Positions 1 to 8,059 are shown, counted from the first letter of the stretch. The stretch is 64,000 nucleotides of DNA from DATKCF01 sp035513345 (GCA_035513345.1 DATKCF010000039.1:1-64000), one strand, 5' to 3'. The notes: generated by a model not told the origin, from the letters alone. Translations and numbers: made by a program.

Positions 1-1403
1 GTCACCGCGATCACGCCCGCGTCGAGGTCGATCGCCTCACGGCGGGGCAGACTTGCGGGCGCAAGCGAAAGCAGCCCCTGCACGGCCAGTCGCGCGAGCG
101 CGAGGCCGATCGCGCATCCGGCCGCCGTCACCAGCAGGCCCTCCACCAGAATGCCCGATACGGCCGCCAGCCGGCTGCCACCCAGCGCCGTCCGGACCGC
201 AACATCGCGACTACTTTCCTCGGCACGGCCGTACAGAAGCGTCGCCAGATTCGCTGTCAGGATCAGCAACAGGAACGTTGCAGCGGATGCCAGCGCCACC
301 AGCGCAGGCGTGATTCCATCCAGCAGGTCCGACCTCAGATCGACGGCCCACATGCGAAGACCCCGGTTGCCGAAGAACGGGTCCAGCTCGCTGGATGCCG
401 CCGCCAGCGCTGCCTCCACGGCTGCTTCAGGGACCCCCGAACGGACGCGCGCCAGCCCGGCGAACCCGCCAAAGCCCACCGGAAGGGACGCGAGATCCAT
501 CTGCAACGTGCCGTAGAGGTCGGCCGGCTCCGGGTCGCCCAGACTCGAGTGCTTGACGAAGCGGAATCCCCGACGCAGAACGCCCACAACCGTCCACGGT
601 TCGCCATCCACCAGAATGCGATCACCGATGATATTCCGGTTGCCGCCCCAGCGCCGTTGCCACAGCTCGTGGCTCAGCACGACTACCGGCTCGGCTTCAG
701 GATCCGATTCACCCGGCTCGAACCCGCGGCCGATATGCAGACGCGCGCCCAGCAGGTCGAAAAAATCCTCGCTCGCCAGGAGCAGGCGTGCCTCTTCCGC
801 CACCGCCCCGCCCGCGCCCGTCAGGTTCGCACGGCCCGACCGGAACGCGACAACATGCTCGAACACTTCCGCGTGCTCGCGTAGCGCGACGATGTCCGGA
901 CCGCCAAGCCAGCCGCGCGGGAAATCCGTCCACGAGTAGTCCCGCCACACCCACAACAGACGTTCCGGCGAATCGTACGGCAGCGGGTCCAGCAGGACGC
1001 CGTCCGTTACGCTTGCTACCGATGCGAACGCGCCAACGCCCAGCGCGACCGATGAGATCGTTGCCAGCGCGAAGGTCGGTGCGCGCACCAGCCGCCGCAT
1101 CGCCTGACGGATCGTACCGGCAGCACCGACTCGCAAGCGCCACCCGCCCGTACCCGACAAAAGCACACGCGCCGCCGACCACCACTCCAGGACGCCGTTC
1201 CGCATCGCGTCCACGATCGACATGCCCGCGAGTCGCACCACGCTTCCCGGTCCGCCACGCTCCAGCACCGAACGACATCGATCACGAAACGCCTCGCGCA
1301 TCTCGGCACCGTATGCCCGCCGGAACGACAGTGGGTACCACAGCAGAAGCAGCCGGTACAGTCGATCCAGCCACCGCAGCGGAGCCCTTCCGTCACGGTC
1401 CAT
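1..1403 (-). CDS. MacB-like ABC transporter permease of the ADOP family, C-terminus cut off by window edge
   Basis: Reading the minus strand from an ATG at 1403 gives an open frame that runs off the window start, about 467 residues. The N-terminal 90 residues are the soluble, Arg-rich ADOP leader (MDRDGRAPLRWLDRLYRLLL...). A first membrane helix follows (FALATISSVALGVGAFASVA), then the periplasmic MacB_PCD domain with the family phrases LPYDSPERLLWVW and ELWQRRWGGN, then the start of the FtsX domain (AATFLLLILTANLATLLYGR). ADOP permeases are MacB relatives without an adjacent ATPase; their substrates are mostly unknown. The ATG overlaps the stop of the upstream PadR gene (TAATG), so the two are translationally coupled. 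Confidence 0.85.
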   Translation of the reverse strand, partial: MDRDGRAPLRWLDRLYRLLLLWYPLSFRRAYGAEMREAFRDRCRSVLERGGPGSVVRLAGMSIVDAMRNGVLEWWSAARVLLSGTGGWRLRVGAAGTIRQAMRRLVRAPTFALATISSVALGVGAFASVASVTDGVLLDPLPYDSPERLLWVWRDYSWTDFPRGWLGGPDIVALREHAEVFEHVVAFRSGRANLTGAGGAVAEEARLLLASEDFFDLLGARLHIGRGFEPGESDPEAEPVVVLSHELWQRRWGGNRNIIGDRILVDGEPWTVVGVLRRGFRFVKHSSLGDPEPADLYGTLQMDLASLPVGFGGFAGLARVRSGVPEAAVEAALAAASSELDPFFGNRGLRMWAVDLRSDLLDGITPALVALASAATFLLLILTANLATLLYGRAEESSRDVAVRTALGGSRLAAVSGILVEGLLVTAAGCAIGLALARLAVQGLLSLAPASLPRREAIDLDAGVIAV

Positions 1404-1783
1404 TACGCCCCCCGCGATCCAAGGACGCCACTCGCCCTCGCTGCACGGACCAGCGTATCCAGACGGTGCGCTTCCGCCGTCACCACTCGCCGCCCCAGCG
1501 GCGAGATTCGATAGTAGTTGCGCCGCTCACCCTCCACATCCGCCGCGCGCCGCGACGATGGCGCGATCAGTTCCTGTTCGACCAGGCGACGAAGCGCCCG
1601 ATACAGCGTGCCAAGACCCCACGACACAGCCTCGCCCGTTCGATCCTCCGCATCGCGCAGGATCCCGTATCCGTGTCGTTCCTCGCCCGCCAGGCTCAAC
1701 AGGATCTGAAACTCGACCGGCCGCAGCGGCAGAAAGGCGCTCGCGTCCGGGCTGGTCCGTGCGGGTGTCATGGTCGTCCTCAC
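1403..1783 (-). CDS. PadR-family transcriptional regulator
   Basis: A 126-residue protein with the PadR winged helix: the start (LRPVEFQILLSLAGEERHGY), then GYGILRDAEDRTG, then GTLYRALRRLVEQELI, and the wing region with RRNYYRISPLGRRV. PadR regulators are usually local repressors. In Acidobacteriota and Gemmatimonadota they commonly precede ADOP permeases, as here. The stop codon overlaps the permease start by one base. Three regularly spaced TATATG boxes lie just upstream of the start and are the likely operator, which suggests autoregulation of the regulator-permease pair. The inducing ligand cannot be told from sequence. Confidence 0.9.
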   Translation of the reverse strand: MRTTMTPARTSPDASAFLPLRPVEFQILLSLAGEERHGYGILRDAEDRTGEAVSWGLGTLYRALRRLVEQELIAPSSRRAADVEGERRNYYRISPLGRRVVTAEAHRLDTLVRAARASGVLGSRGA

Positions 1784-1815
1784 ATGCAGTCTCGAGTGTC
1801 GTGCTTTCCGATTCG

Positions 1816-1863
1816 CCCGCTATATGCGCAGCACACTATATGTGCCACACATTATATGCGTGA
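1816..1863. promoter_or_regulatory. Putative PadR operator: three TATATG boxes with exact 16-bp period
   Basis: TATATG occurs at 1821, 1837 and 1853, each exactly 16 bases after the last, with similar flanks (cgcTATATGcgc, cacTATATGtg, catTATATGcg). It is the only AT-rich tract in the gap between the divergent PadR gene (start 1783) and the oxidoreductase (start 2115). The spacing of about one and a half helical turns and the position suggest several PadR dimers covering the promoter. The remaining bases, 1864-2114, show no gene or clear signal apart from the ribosome-binding site GGGGAGG at 2104-2110. Confidence 0.55.
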
Positions 1864-2114
1864 CGCACTGTCAGCGCAAGCCATCCACGAGAACTCCGCA
1901 TGATCGTTGCGCTCCGTGATCGGCCCGGGGAGACGGACCGCCAGAGATCGTCGTGCCGGCGGGAACGCCGCATTCGCGCGCCGGAAGGTCGGGGATGCCC
2001 GGTTGCGCAGTCTGCCGGCTCGCCCGATTGTGGAGCGGCGCGCGGGCGTGGTGACGAGCGGGTTGATCCGGGCCAGCGATGCGCCGCTCGCAACGAAGAC
2101 GACGGGGAGGTCGG

Positions 2115-5069
2115 GTGACCGCGAAGCCTGAGGGCGAGCGTGTATCGGCGGGGCGCAGTGAGACGGCGGCCCGAGGCGAAACGCACTATGCCGGACCGAG
2201 CGGCGTTCACCTGGCATCGTATCCGCCGCGCGAGCGGTGGGCGGACTGGGTGGAGCTGGATTCGAAGTCCTGGCCGGAGCGTGTGGAGCGGCGGTACACG
2301 CTGGTTCCGACGACGTGTTTCAACTGCGAGTCGGCGTGTGGTCTGCTGGCGTACGTGGACCGTTCGACGCTGAAGGTCCGGAAGTTCGAGGGAAATCCGG
2401 AGCATCCGGGTTCGCGCGGGCGGAACTGCGCGAAGGGACCGGCGACGTTGAACCAGATCGGCGATCCTCACCGGATTCTGTATCCGCTGAAGCGTGTGGG
2501 TGGCCGTGGTGAAGGCGGTTGGGAACGGGTTTCGTGGGATGCGGTGCTGGATGAGATAGCGGGACGCGTTCGGCAGGTGCTTGTAGACGGCCGTCACAAC
2601 GAGATCATGTACCACGTCGGCCGGCCGGGTGAGGACGGGTATACGGAACGTGTCCTGGCGGCGTGGGGCGTGGATGGTCACAACTCGCATACGAACATCT
2701 GCTCGAGCGGCGCGCGCGCCGGCTATCACTACTGGATGGGCTTCGACCGCCCGAGTCCGGACCACGCGAACGCGCGGGTCATCCTTCTGATCAGCAGTCA
2801 TCTCGAGGCCGGTCACTACTTCAATCCGCACGCGCAGCGGGTGATCGAGGGTCGTGCGAACGGCGCGAAGCTGATCGTGCTGGACACGCGTCTGTCGAAC
2901 ACGGCGACGCACGCCGACCACTGGCTGGCGCCGTATCCGGGATCGGAGGCGGCAATTCTGCTGGCGATCGCGAGCTGGCTGATCCGCGAGCGGAAGTATG
3001 ACCGCGCGTTCGTCGAGAAGTGGTGGAACTGGCAGGAGTATCTGGCGGACGGCAGAGGCACGGCGGGCGACGGTCCGGGCTCCGTCTCGCCGGCGTCGGA
3101 GCCGTCGTTCGACGTGTTCCACGACGCGCTCGAGGAGATGTACTCGCCGTACACGTTCGATTTCGCGGCCGCGGAATCCGGTGTGGCAGCGAGTGTGATC
3201 GAGGAAGTCGCGCGTGTCGTGTCGACGGCAGGCACGCGTCTGTCGACGCACAACTGGCGGAGCGCGGCCGCAGGCAATCTCGGCGGCTGGCAGGTTGCGC
3301 GCGCGCTGTTCATGCTGAACGCGCTGATGGGCGCCGTAGCCACCGAAGGCGGCACGTATCCGAACGCGTGGAACAAGTTCGTGCCGAGACCGATCCATGT
3401 GCCGCCACATCCGTCGCGGTGGAACGGGCTGACGTGGCCGGTCGAGTTTCCACTCGCAATGTTCGAGATGTCGTTCCTGCTGCCACACCTGATGAAGGAC
3501 GGTCGCGGCCGCGTCAGCGTGTACTTCTCGCGCGTGTACAATCCGGTCTGGACCAATCCTGATGGGTTCTCGTGGATCGATCTGCTGACGGATGAGCGTC
3601 AGATCGGCCTGCACGTTGCGATGACGCCGACCTGGAATGAGACTGCGTACTTCGCGGACTACGTTCTGCCGATGGGTCTCGGGTCGGAACGGCACGACGT
3701 CCATTCGTACGAGCAATACGATGGCCAATGGGTCGGCTTCCGCCAGCCGGTCCTGCGGACGGCCCGCGAGCGGATGGGCGAGTCGATCACGGACACGCGG
3801 AGCGTCAACCCGGGCGAGGTCTGGGAAGAGAACCAGTTCTGGATCGAGCTGTCGTGGCGCATCGATCCGGACGGTTCGTTGGGGATCCGCCGGCACTTCG
3901 AATCGAGAGCGTCGCCTGGCGAGAAGCTCGGTCTCGATGAGTACTACGGCTGGATGTTCGAGCACTCCGTGCCGGGGCTTCCCGAGAAAGCGGCAGCGGA
4001 AGGCCTGAATCCGCTCGAGTACATGCGTCGGTACGGCGTTTTCGAGATCACGCGCGGCGTCGGTCCTCGCCACGACGAGATCATTGGAGCGGACGAACTG
4101 GACGACGTGAAGGTGGGGCGCCACGGCCGGGCCTACACTCGGGCGCCCATGCCGGTTTCACCCAACGTCGTGCCGCACCCGCTACCGGAGCCTGACGCCG
4201 AGGGCCGCCGTCCGGTCGGCGTTCTTCATGAGGGCCGCGTCCGACGCGGCTGGCCCACGCCGAGCGGCAGGCTCGAGTTCTACTCGCGCACGCTGGTCGA
4301 CTGGGGCTGGCCCGAGTACGCCGTTCCGACGTACATCCGCAGCCATGTACATCCGGACAACATCGAGCCCGGCCAGTTCCCGCTGATCTCGACGTTCCGC
4401 CTTCCGGTCCACATCCACACACGAAGCGCGAACGCGAAATGGCTCGACGAGATCGCGCATTCGAATCCGCTGTGGATCCATACGGGCGATGCGGCCGGGC
4501 TCGGCATCGACACGGGCGACCTCGTGCGCGTCGAAACCGGCATCGGCCATTTCGTCGTGAAGGCATGGGTGACCGAAGGGATCCGTCCGGGCGTTGTCGC
4601 CTGCAGTCATCACATGGGCCGGTGGAAAGCGTCCGACACGGCCACCGGGCAGGGGCAGTTGATGGCGACGGTTGCGTTGAGTCGCGACGGCGACAGTTGG
4701 GCCATCGAACGGAAGCAGGGCGTTCGCCCGTTCCGGTCCGACGATCCGGATACCGACCGGATCTGGTGGACCGACGCCGGTGTGCACCAGAACCTGGCGT
4801 TCGGCGTGCAGCCCGATCCGGTTTCCGGAATGCACTGCTGGCATCAGGCCGTGAGGGTGCGCAAGGCCGATCCGAAGGACCGGTACGGCGATGTGCGCGT
4901 CGATACGGCGAGGGCGCACCAGGTGTACCGCGAGTGGCTCGAGCGGACGCGTCCGGCTGACCGGCACTCGCCCGACGGGACCCGCCGGCCGTGGTGGCTG
5001 ATGCGGCCGCTGCGGCCGACGCGCGACGCGTACCAGCTCGGATCGCTGAAGAGCTCGTCCGCCGGCTGA
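2115..5069 (+). CDS. Molybdopterin (DMSO reductase family) oxidoreductase, orphan catalytic subunit
   Basis: A 984-residue Mo/W-bis-MGD enzyme. The N-terminal [4Fe-4S] site is Cys68-x2-Cys71-x3-Cys75 ... Cys105 (CFNCESAC, then RGRNCAKG). A cysteine in NICSSGARAG (about residue 196) sits where the metal ligand is expected. The C-terminal MopB_CT barrel includes LGIDTGDLVRVETGIG and PGVVACSHHMGRW. The GTG start at 2115 is preferred because GGGGAGG lies four bases upstream; an upstream ATG at 2079 lacks one. No Tat signal is visible, so it is probably cytoplasmic. No iron-sulfur or membrane-anchor subunit is adjacent: the next gene is a transposase. The substrate cannot be assigned; members of this family reduce or oxidise small oxyanions, sulfur compounds or formate. 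Confidence 0.85.
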   Translation: MTAKPEGERVSAGRSETAARGETHYAGPSGVHLASYPPRERWADWVELDSKSWPERVERRYTLVPTTCFNCESACGLLAYVDRSTLKVRKFEGNPEHPGSRGRNCAKGPATLNQIGDPHRILYPLKRVGGRGEGGWERVSWDAVLDEIAGRVRQVLVDGRHNEIMYHVGRPGEDGYTERVLAAWGVDGHNSHTNICSSGARAGYHYWMGFDRPSPDHANARVILLISSHLEAGHYFNPHAQRVIEGRANGAKLIVLDTRLSNTATHADHWLAPYPGSEAAILLAIASWLIRERKYDRAFVEKWWNWQEYLADGRGTAGDGPGSVSPASEPSFDVFHDALEEMYSPYTFDFAAAESGVAASVIEEVARVVSTAGTRLSTHNWRSAAAGNLGGWQVARALFMLNALMGAVATEGGTYPNAWNKFVPRPIHVPPHPSRWNGLTWPVEFPLAMFEMSFLLPHLMKDGRGRVSVYFSRVYNPVWTNPDGFSWIDLLTDERQIGLHVAMTPTWNETAYFADYVLPMGLGSERHDVHSYEQYDGQWVGFRQPVLRTARERMGESITDTRSVNPGEVWEENQFWIELSWRIDPDGSLGIRRHFESRASPGEKLGLDEYYGWMFEHSVPGLPEKAAAEGLNPLEYMRRYGVFEITRGVGPRHDEIIGADELDDVKVGRHGRAYTRAPMPVSPNVVPHPLPEPDAEGRRPVGVLHEGRVRRGWPTPSGRLEFYSRTLVDWGWPEYAVPTYIRSHVHPDNIEPGQFPLISTFRLPVHIHTRSANAKWLDEIAHSNPLWIHTGDAAGLGIDTGDLVRVETGIGHFVVKAWVTEGIRPGVVACSHHMGRWKASDTATGQGQLMATVALSRDGDSWAIERKQGVRPFRSDDPDTDRIWWTDAGVHQNLAFGVQPDPVSGMHCWHQAVRVRKADPKDRYGDVRVDTARAHQVYREWLERTRPADRHSPDGTRRPWWLMRPLRPTRDAYQLGSLKSSSAG

Positions 5070-5089
5070 TCGCGCCGGTTCCGCGGGCG

Positions 5090-5155
5090 GGGCTGCGGTA
5101 CCGGCGGTTGGGGTTTCACGCTCCGGGCTGCGGTACCGGCGGTCGGGGTTTCACG
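5090..5155. repeat. Tandem pair of REP-like repeats (31-nt unit, 35-nt period)
   Basis: The unit beginning GGGCTGCGGTACCGGCGGT and ending GGGGTTTCACG occupies 5090-5120 and again 5125-5155, differing at one base (T at 5109, C at 5144). The linker CTCC follows the first copy but not the second, where the sequence changes abruptly at 5156. A 35-base stretch spanning the junction (5105-5139) recurs at 7051-7085 with three mismatches. These look like a dispersed REP-type family. The break at 5156 may mark the left end of the insertion sequence. Confidence 0.75.
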
Positions 5156-5230
5156 CATATTGAGAGCACGCCCCTTGGTGCTACCATGGATTCGGACAAG
5201 AACCATGGACCACACCAAGGAGCGGCCCTC

Positions 5231-6295
5231 ATGAAGCGGACGAGTAAGCATGTTGGGTTGGATGTGCACCAGTCAACGACGGTAGCGACGGTGCGTGAAG
5301 GGAACGGCCGAGTGATCGCGCGGGCGATTCTAGCGACGGAGGCCGAGGCGTTGACGGCGTTCATGCGGGGTATGCAGGGATCGATCTGGGTTGCGTTCGA
5401 GGAAGGCACGCAGGCGCAGTGGCTGCACGATCTGCTGGTGCCGCTGGTGGATGGGGTGGTGGTGTGCGATCGACGTGGAGAACGGCGCCAGGGGAACCAT
5501 GGCGATCGGGTGGATGCCGACGAGCTGTCCGAGCGGCTGTGGCAGGGCAGTCTACGCGCGGTGTACCACGGCAGCCGGGATCGTCTGGCGTTGAAGGAGC
5601 TGACGCGAACGTACCGGAACCTGGCGGAGGATTCGACGCGAGTGATGCAGCGGCTCAAGGCGCTGTATCGGGCGCGAGCGATTCGGTCGAAGGGCCAGGG
5701 CGTCTACCATCCGAAGCACCGCGACAAGTGGTTGGCAAAGCTCGAGGATCCGGCGGTGCGGTTCCGCGCCGAGGTGTTGTACGCGGAACTGGATGTGCTG
5801 CGGAAGCTGCGGCCGCGCGCCAAAACCGCGATGGTGGCGGAGGCGCGACGGGATCCGGCGTGGGCTGTGTTGCTGACGATTCCGTTCATGGGTCCTGTGC
5901 GCGTGTCGATGCTGCTGGCCACCCTGCAGACACCGTGGCGGTTTCGGACGAAGCGCAATCTGTGGGGATACGCGGGGCTGGCGGTTGTGAGCCACGTGAC
6001 GGCCGAATACGAGATCGTGAACGGCCGGCCGGTTCGGCGGCGACGCCCCGCCAGGACGCGTGGGCTCAATCGCAATCGAAATCCGGTGGTCAAAGAGGTA
6101 TTCAAGGCGGCTGCGGCGGCAGCCACGGGACGACCGGGAGCATTGCAGGACTTCTATCTGGAACGAGTCGCGAAAGGCATGGACCCGGCGTTGGCGCGGG
6201 TAACGCTGGCACGCAAGCTGGCGGCCGTGACCCTGCGGCTCTGGAAGACAGGAGAACACTACGATCCGAGCAAGCTGACGCTGCAAGCGCGCTAG
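5231..6295 (+). CDS. IS110-family DEDD transposase (bridge-RNA-guided recombinase)
   Basis: A 354-residue protein. The N-terminal RuvC-like DEDD domain starts with KHVGLDVHQSTT (first Asp), followed by an acidic stretch IWVAFEEGTQAQWL, then VVVCDRRGERR, and VDADELSERLW. The C-terminal Tnp20 domain has the hairpin-like IPFMGPVRVSMLLATL and the GYAGLAVVSHVTAEY segment that holds the candidate catalytic serine. The ATG at 5231 has AAGGAG (5217-5222) eight bases upstream; the longer in-frame extension overlaps the REP repeats and is unlikely to be translated. The frame is intact, so the element may be active. Known relatives insert a circular intermediate at sites chosen by an element-encoded RNA. 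Confidence 0.92.
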   Translation: MKRTSKHVGLDVHQSTTVATVREGNGRVIARAILATEAEALTAFMRGMQGSIWVAFEEGTQAQWLHDLLVPLVDGVVVCDRRGERRQGNHGDRVDADELSERLWQGSLRAVYHGSRDRLALKELTRTYRNLAEDSTRVMQRLKALYRARAIRSKGQGVYHPKHRDKWLAKLEDPAVRFRAEVLYAELDVLRKLRPRAKTAMVAEARRDPAWAVLLTIPFMGPVRVSMLLATLQTPWRFRTKRNLWGYAGLAVVSHVTAEYEIVNGRPVRRRRPARTRGLNRNRNPVVKEVFKAAAAAATGRPGALQDFYLERVAKGMDPALARVTLARKLAAVTLRLWKTGEHYDPSKLTLQAR

Positions 6296-6638
6296 GCGCC
6301 TGAATCCACGAAGCGGCTGAACGGGGGCGGTTGTCCTCGCCAGCAGCTCCGGGATCCAGGACGAAGGGTGCGAGGGGAAGTCTCGTCTCAGCGTTGAGCC
6401 CGGCCACAGTCACGCCGAGGCACTCGTTTCACTCCAGGCCCCCTCGCAGAACCCGAGAAAGCGACAGGCCGGCTGCGTGCCGAGTCTCAGATAGAACCAT
6501 GGTTCGCCTTAGCGCGACCACAGCGCTTGGAAACGTCGCAGTTGGATCGGAGCTGACAGCGAGGAGGAGCGAAATGCGGAAGAAGACTGCTCCGCGCGCC
6601 CGGAAGCAGCCAAGGGCTTCGTCTACCCATTCGTCGGG

Positions 6639-6671
6639 GCTGGTTGCCAAGGACGAGCATCGGCAACCAGC
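6639..6671 (+). other. Perfect 10-bp stem-loop near IS right end, candidate part of a bridge RNA
   Basis: GCTGGTTGCC (6639-6648) and its exact complement GGCAACCAGC (6662-6671) flank a 13-base loop (AAGGACGAGCATC). There is no T-tract after it, so a terminator is less likely. It lies within the roughly 400-nt noncoding tail of the transposase gene, immediately before the proposed right end. IS1111-type elements encode their guide RNA there, and such RNAs consist of stem-loops with internal target-binding loops. The assignment is inference; only the hairpin itself is seen. A TTGACA hexamer (6689-6694) overlaps the proposed right end and could be an outward -35 box. Confidence 0.35.
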
Positions 6672-6691
6672 GGGGGAGAGTACACCCCTTG

Positions 6692-7026
6692 ACAACCGCT
6701 CTCATAGAACGCTGGGGGCGCAGGGGGTGAGGAGGACGCGGGGCCGGCTGGGCGGGGCAAATGGTGGTGTTGAGCCATGACGGTGGTTGGCTGGGGGCGC
6801 GTGTTGTTTTTTTGCGCTCATGAAGGTGAGCGCATTGGTGGACCGGCCGTGGGCGGATGGCGAGGCGCACGTTGCCCATCTCCCACCCCCGAATCCGACG
6901 GGTCCGGCCGGCGGATAGTACTGCGCCCGCAACAAAAAAAGATCGGATACCGGCGGACACCGGTCAGGAATGATCAACGCACCCGGTCGGGCCGCCCCCG
7001 CGTCCACCGCACCCCCCGGCGTCCAC
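6692..7026. other. Noncoding stretch without recognisable gene
   Basis: Several open frames cross this segment, but none has a credible start, family resemblance or normal composition. A T7 run (6807-6813) is followed by a 7-bp hairpin GCGCTCA/TGAGCGC (6814-6833), the wrong order for a terminator. An A7 tract (6934-6940 region) precedes ATACCGGCGG, which resembles part of the REP unit. The stretch may be decayed IS or repeat material. Confidence 0.5.
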
Positions 7027-7159
7027 AGCGTGAAACCCCTTCGACTCAGCCGGTCGGCGTTTCACGCTCCGGGCTGCGGTACTGGCCAGGAGGTGGCGGT
7101 CAGAGGTCCGCGGCCCGGCCGCCGGTGTCGCGTTTCACGACGCGGGCCGCGCACCGGCG
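7027..7159. repeat. REP-like cluster with a hairpin-forming inverted pair
   Basis: AGCGTGAAACCCC (7027-7039) is the inverse of GGCGTTTCACGCT (7056-7068), 12 of 13 positions pairing around a 16-base loop. The 35 bases at 7051-7085 match 5105-5139 at 32 positions. A more degenerate copy starts at 7130 (GCGTTTCACGACGCGGGCC) and keeps the order TTTCACG, CGGGC, ACCGG. The cluster sits between the insertion sequence and the hsp20 promoter. It is noncoding, and a regulatory or mRNA-stabilising role is possible but unproven. Confidence 0.65.
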
Positions 7160-7274
7160 TGTCGCGATCGGTCCCACCGCGACCGTTCTGCCACTTCTGC
7201 CGACCCCTGCATCAGGGACCCGTTTCACTCTGCCAACCTCGCACATTCCGTTTGCAATTCTGGCAGGGCCGCGC

Positions 7275-7289
7275 TGGCACGGTCGATGC
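7275..7289 (+). promoter_or_regulatory. Sigma-54-type (-24/-12) promoter for hsp20
   Basis: TGGCACGGTCGATGC matches the RpoN consensus TGGCACG-N4-TTGC at all defined positions but one (A for the first T). The GG and GC doublets are the required ten bases apart. It would start transcription near 7301, leaving a leader of about 70 nt before the hsp20 ATG at 7372. No enhancer-binding-protein site could be recognised upstream. Confidence 0.5.
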
Positions 7290-7371
7290 CTTGAAGGAAG
7301 GCGAGGCTGCGGCACGGGAGCCGCTGCCCGGACATCCAATAGAGGAACCCAGATTCAACGGAGGTTTGACC

Positions 7372-7857
7372 ATGCTGCCCTCGCTCACCAGCCGCCGTCG
7401 CGCTCAGGTGTCCCCGTTCGATGCGCTGTGGGACATGCGTCGCGAGATGGATCGCGTGTTCAATGGTATGGGGCAGGACGTCGACACGTCAGTATCCGGT
7501 TACATGCCGGCGGACGTACTGGAGAACGATGCCGAGCTGAAGTTCAGCATCGACGTACCCGGCCTCGATCCCGAGAACCTGAACGTCACTGTCGAGAACA
7601 ATGTTCTGACGGTTTCCGGCGAGCGCTCGTGGCAGCGCGAGGAAGGGAAGCCGGAAGGCGACTACCACCTGTTCGAGCGCCGCTACGGCCGCTTCGAGCG
7701 CAGCTTCGCGCTGCCGCAGCGTGTCGACGCCGAGAAGATCGACGCGACGGTCGACAACGGCGTTCTGACGATCGTGTTGCCGAAGCTCGAGGAGGCGAGG
7801 CCGCGCAAGATTGCGGTCAAGCCGGGCAACGGCGGCCGCAGTATCGCCAGCAAGTAA
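7372..7857 (+). CDS. Hsp20 / alpha-crystallin small heat-shock protein
   Basis: A 161-residue ATP-independent holdase that binds unfolding proteins in the cytoplasm. The N-terminal arm (SPFDALWDMRREMDRVFNGM) is typical. The alpha-crystallin domain runs from about residue 43 to 145, with AELKFSIDVPGLDPENLNV, the VLTVSGER strand and the hallmark VDNGVLTIVLPK near the end. A basic tail ends in RKIAVKPGNGGRSIASK. The start is the ATG at 7372 with GGAGG at 7360-7364; an in-frame upstream extension crosses the REP repeats and is not protein-like. It is monocistronic, with a putative sigma-54 promoter in front and a strong terminator behind. Confidence 0.95.
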   Translation: MLPSLTSRRRAQVSPFDALWDMRREMDRVFNGMGQDVDTSVSGYMPADVLENDAELKFSIDVPGLDPENLNVTVENNVLTVSGERSWQREEGKPEGDYHLFERRYGRFERSFALPQRVDAEKIDATVDNGVLTIVLPKLEEARPRKIAVKPGNGGRSIASK

Positions 7858-7877
7858 TCCGCAGGGAGCGGATCCTG

Positions 7878-7918
7878 CGCCGGACCGGGTTGCTGCTGCC
7901 CGGTCCGGCGTTTTCTTT
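7878..7918 (+). terminator. Strong rho-independent terminator after hsp20
   Basis: CGCCGGACCGGG (7878-7889) pairs perfectly with CCCGGTCCGGCG (7899-7910) around a nine-base loop, followed directly by TTTTCTTT (7911-7918). It lies 20 bases after the hsp20 stop codon and isolates that gene from the downstream reductase. Confidence 0.93.
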
Positions 7919-8059
7919 CCGGGGCACCCCCGCAACAGCCAGGTGTGCCGCAGCGGGCGGCTTGCCCGGCGCCGACGTCCGGTCGTAGTGTCGGCGCACC
8001 GGCCGGTTCGTGGAATCGTCGCGCGATAACAGTCGAGCATTCTGGACGGAGGAGATGGC

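Larger units (their letters stand above)
5156..6691 (+). mobile_element. IS110/IS1111-family insertion sequence, boundaries tentative
   Basis: The element contains one DEDD transposase gene (5231-6295). The left limit is set where the tandem REP repeat is interrupted (5156). The right limit is set at a 16-nt sequence GAGAGTACACCCCTTG (6676-6691) that matches GAGAGCACGCCCCTTG (5162-5177) at 14 of 16 positions in the same orientation. Only about 70 bases precede the transposase while about 400 follow it. That leaves room for a guide ('bridge') RNA only downstream, the arrangement of IS1111-type members. No terminal inverted repeat is evident, as expected for this family. The true ends need a second copy or an empty site. 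Confidence 0.5.

Noticed and set aside
1836..4124. 762-residue minus-strand open frame opposite the molybdopterin oxidoreductase
   Set aside because: Composition is Arg/His/Val-rich antisense of a high-GC gene; it has no motif, while the plus strand has full family signatures.
4991..5230. N-terminal extension of the transposase frame into the REP repeats
   Set aside because: The 80 extra residues overlap the oxidoreductase end and the repeats. The ATG at 5231 has a proper AAGGAG site and begins at the family's usual KHVGLDVH position.
6331..6780. 149-residue frame downstream of the transposase
   Set aside because: It has no ribosome site or family resemblance, and it overlaps the probable structured noncoding end of the insertion sequence.
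6807..6833. T7 run next to a 7-bp hairpin as a terminator
   Set aside because: The T-run precedes rather than follows the hairpin on the plus strand, and the minus strand would give A-residues after it.
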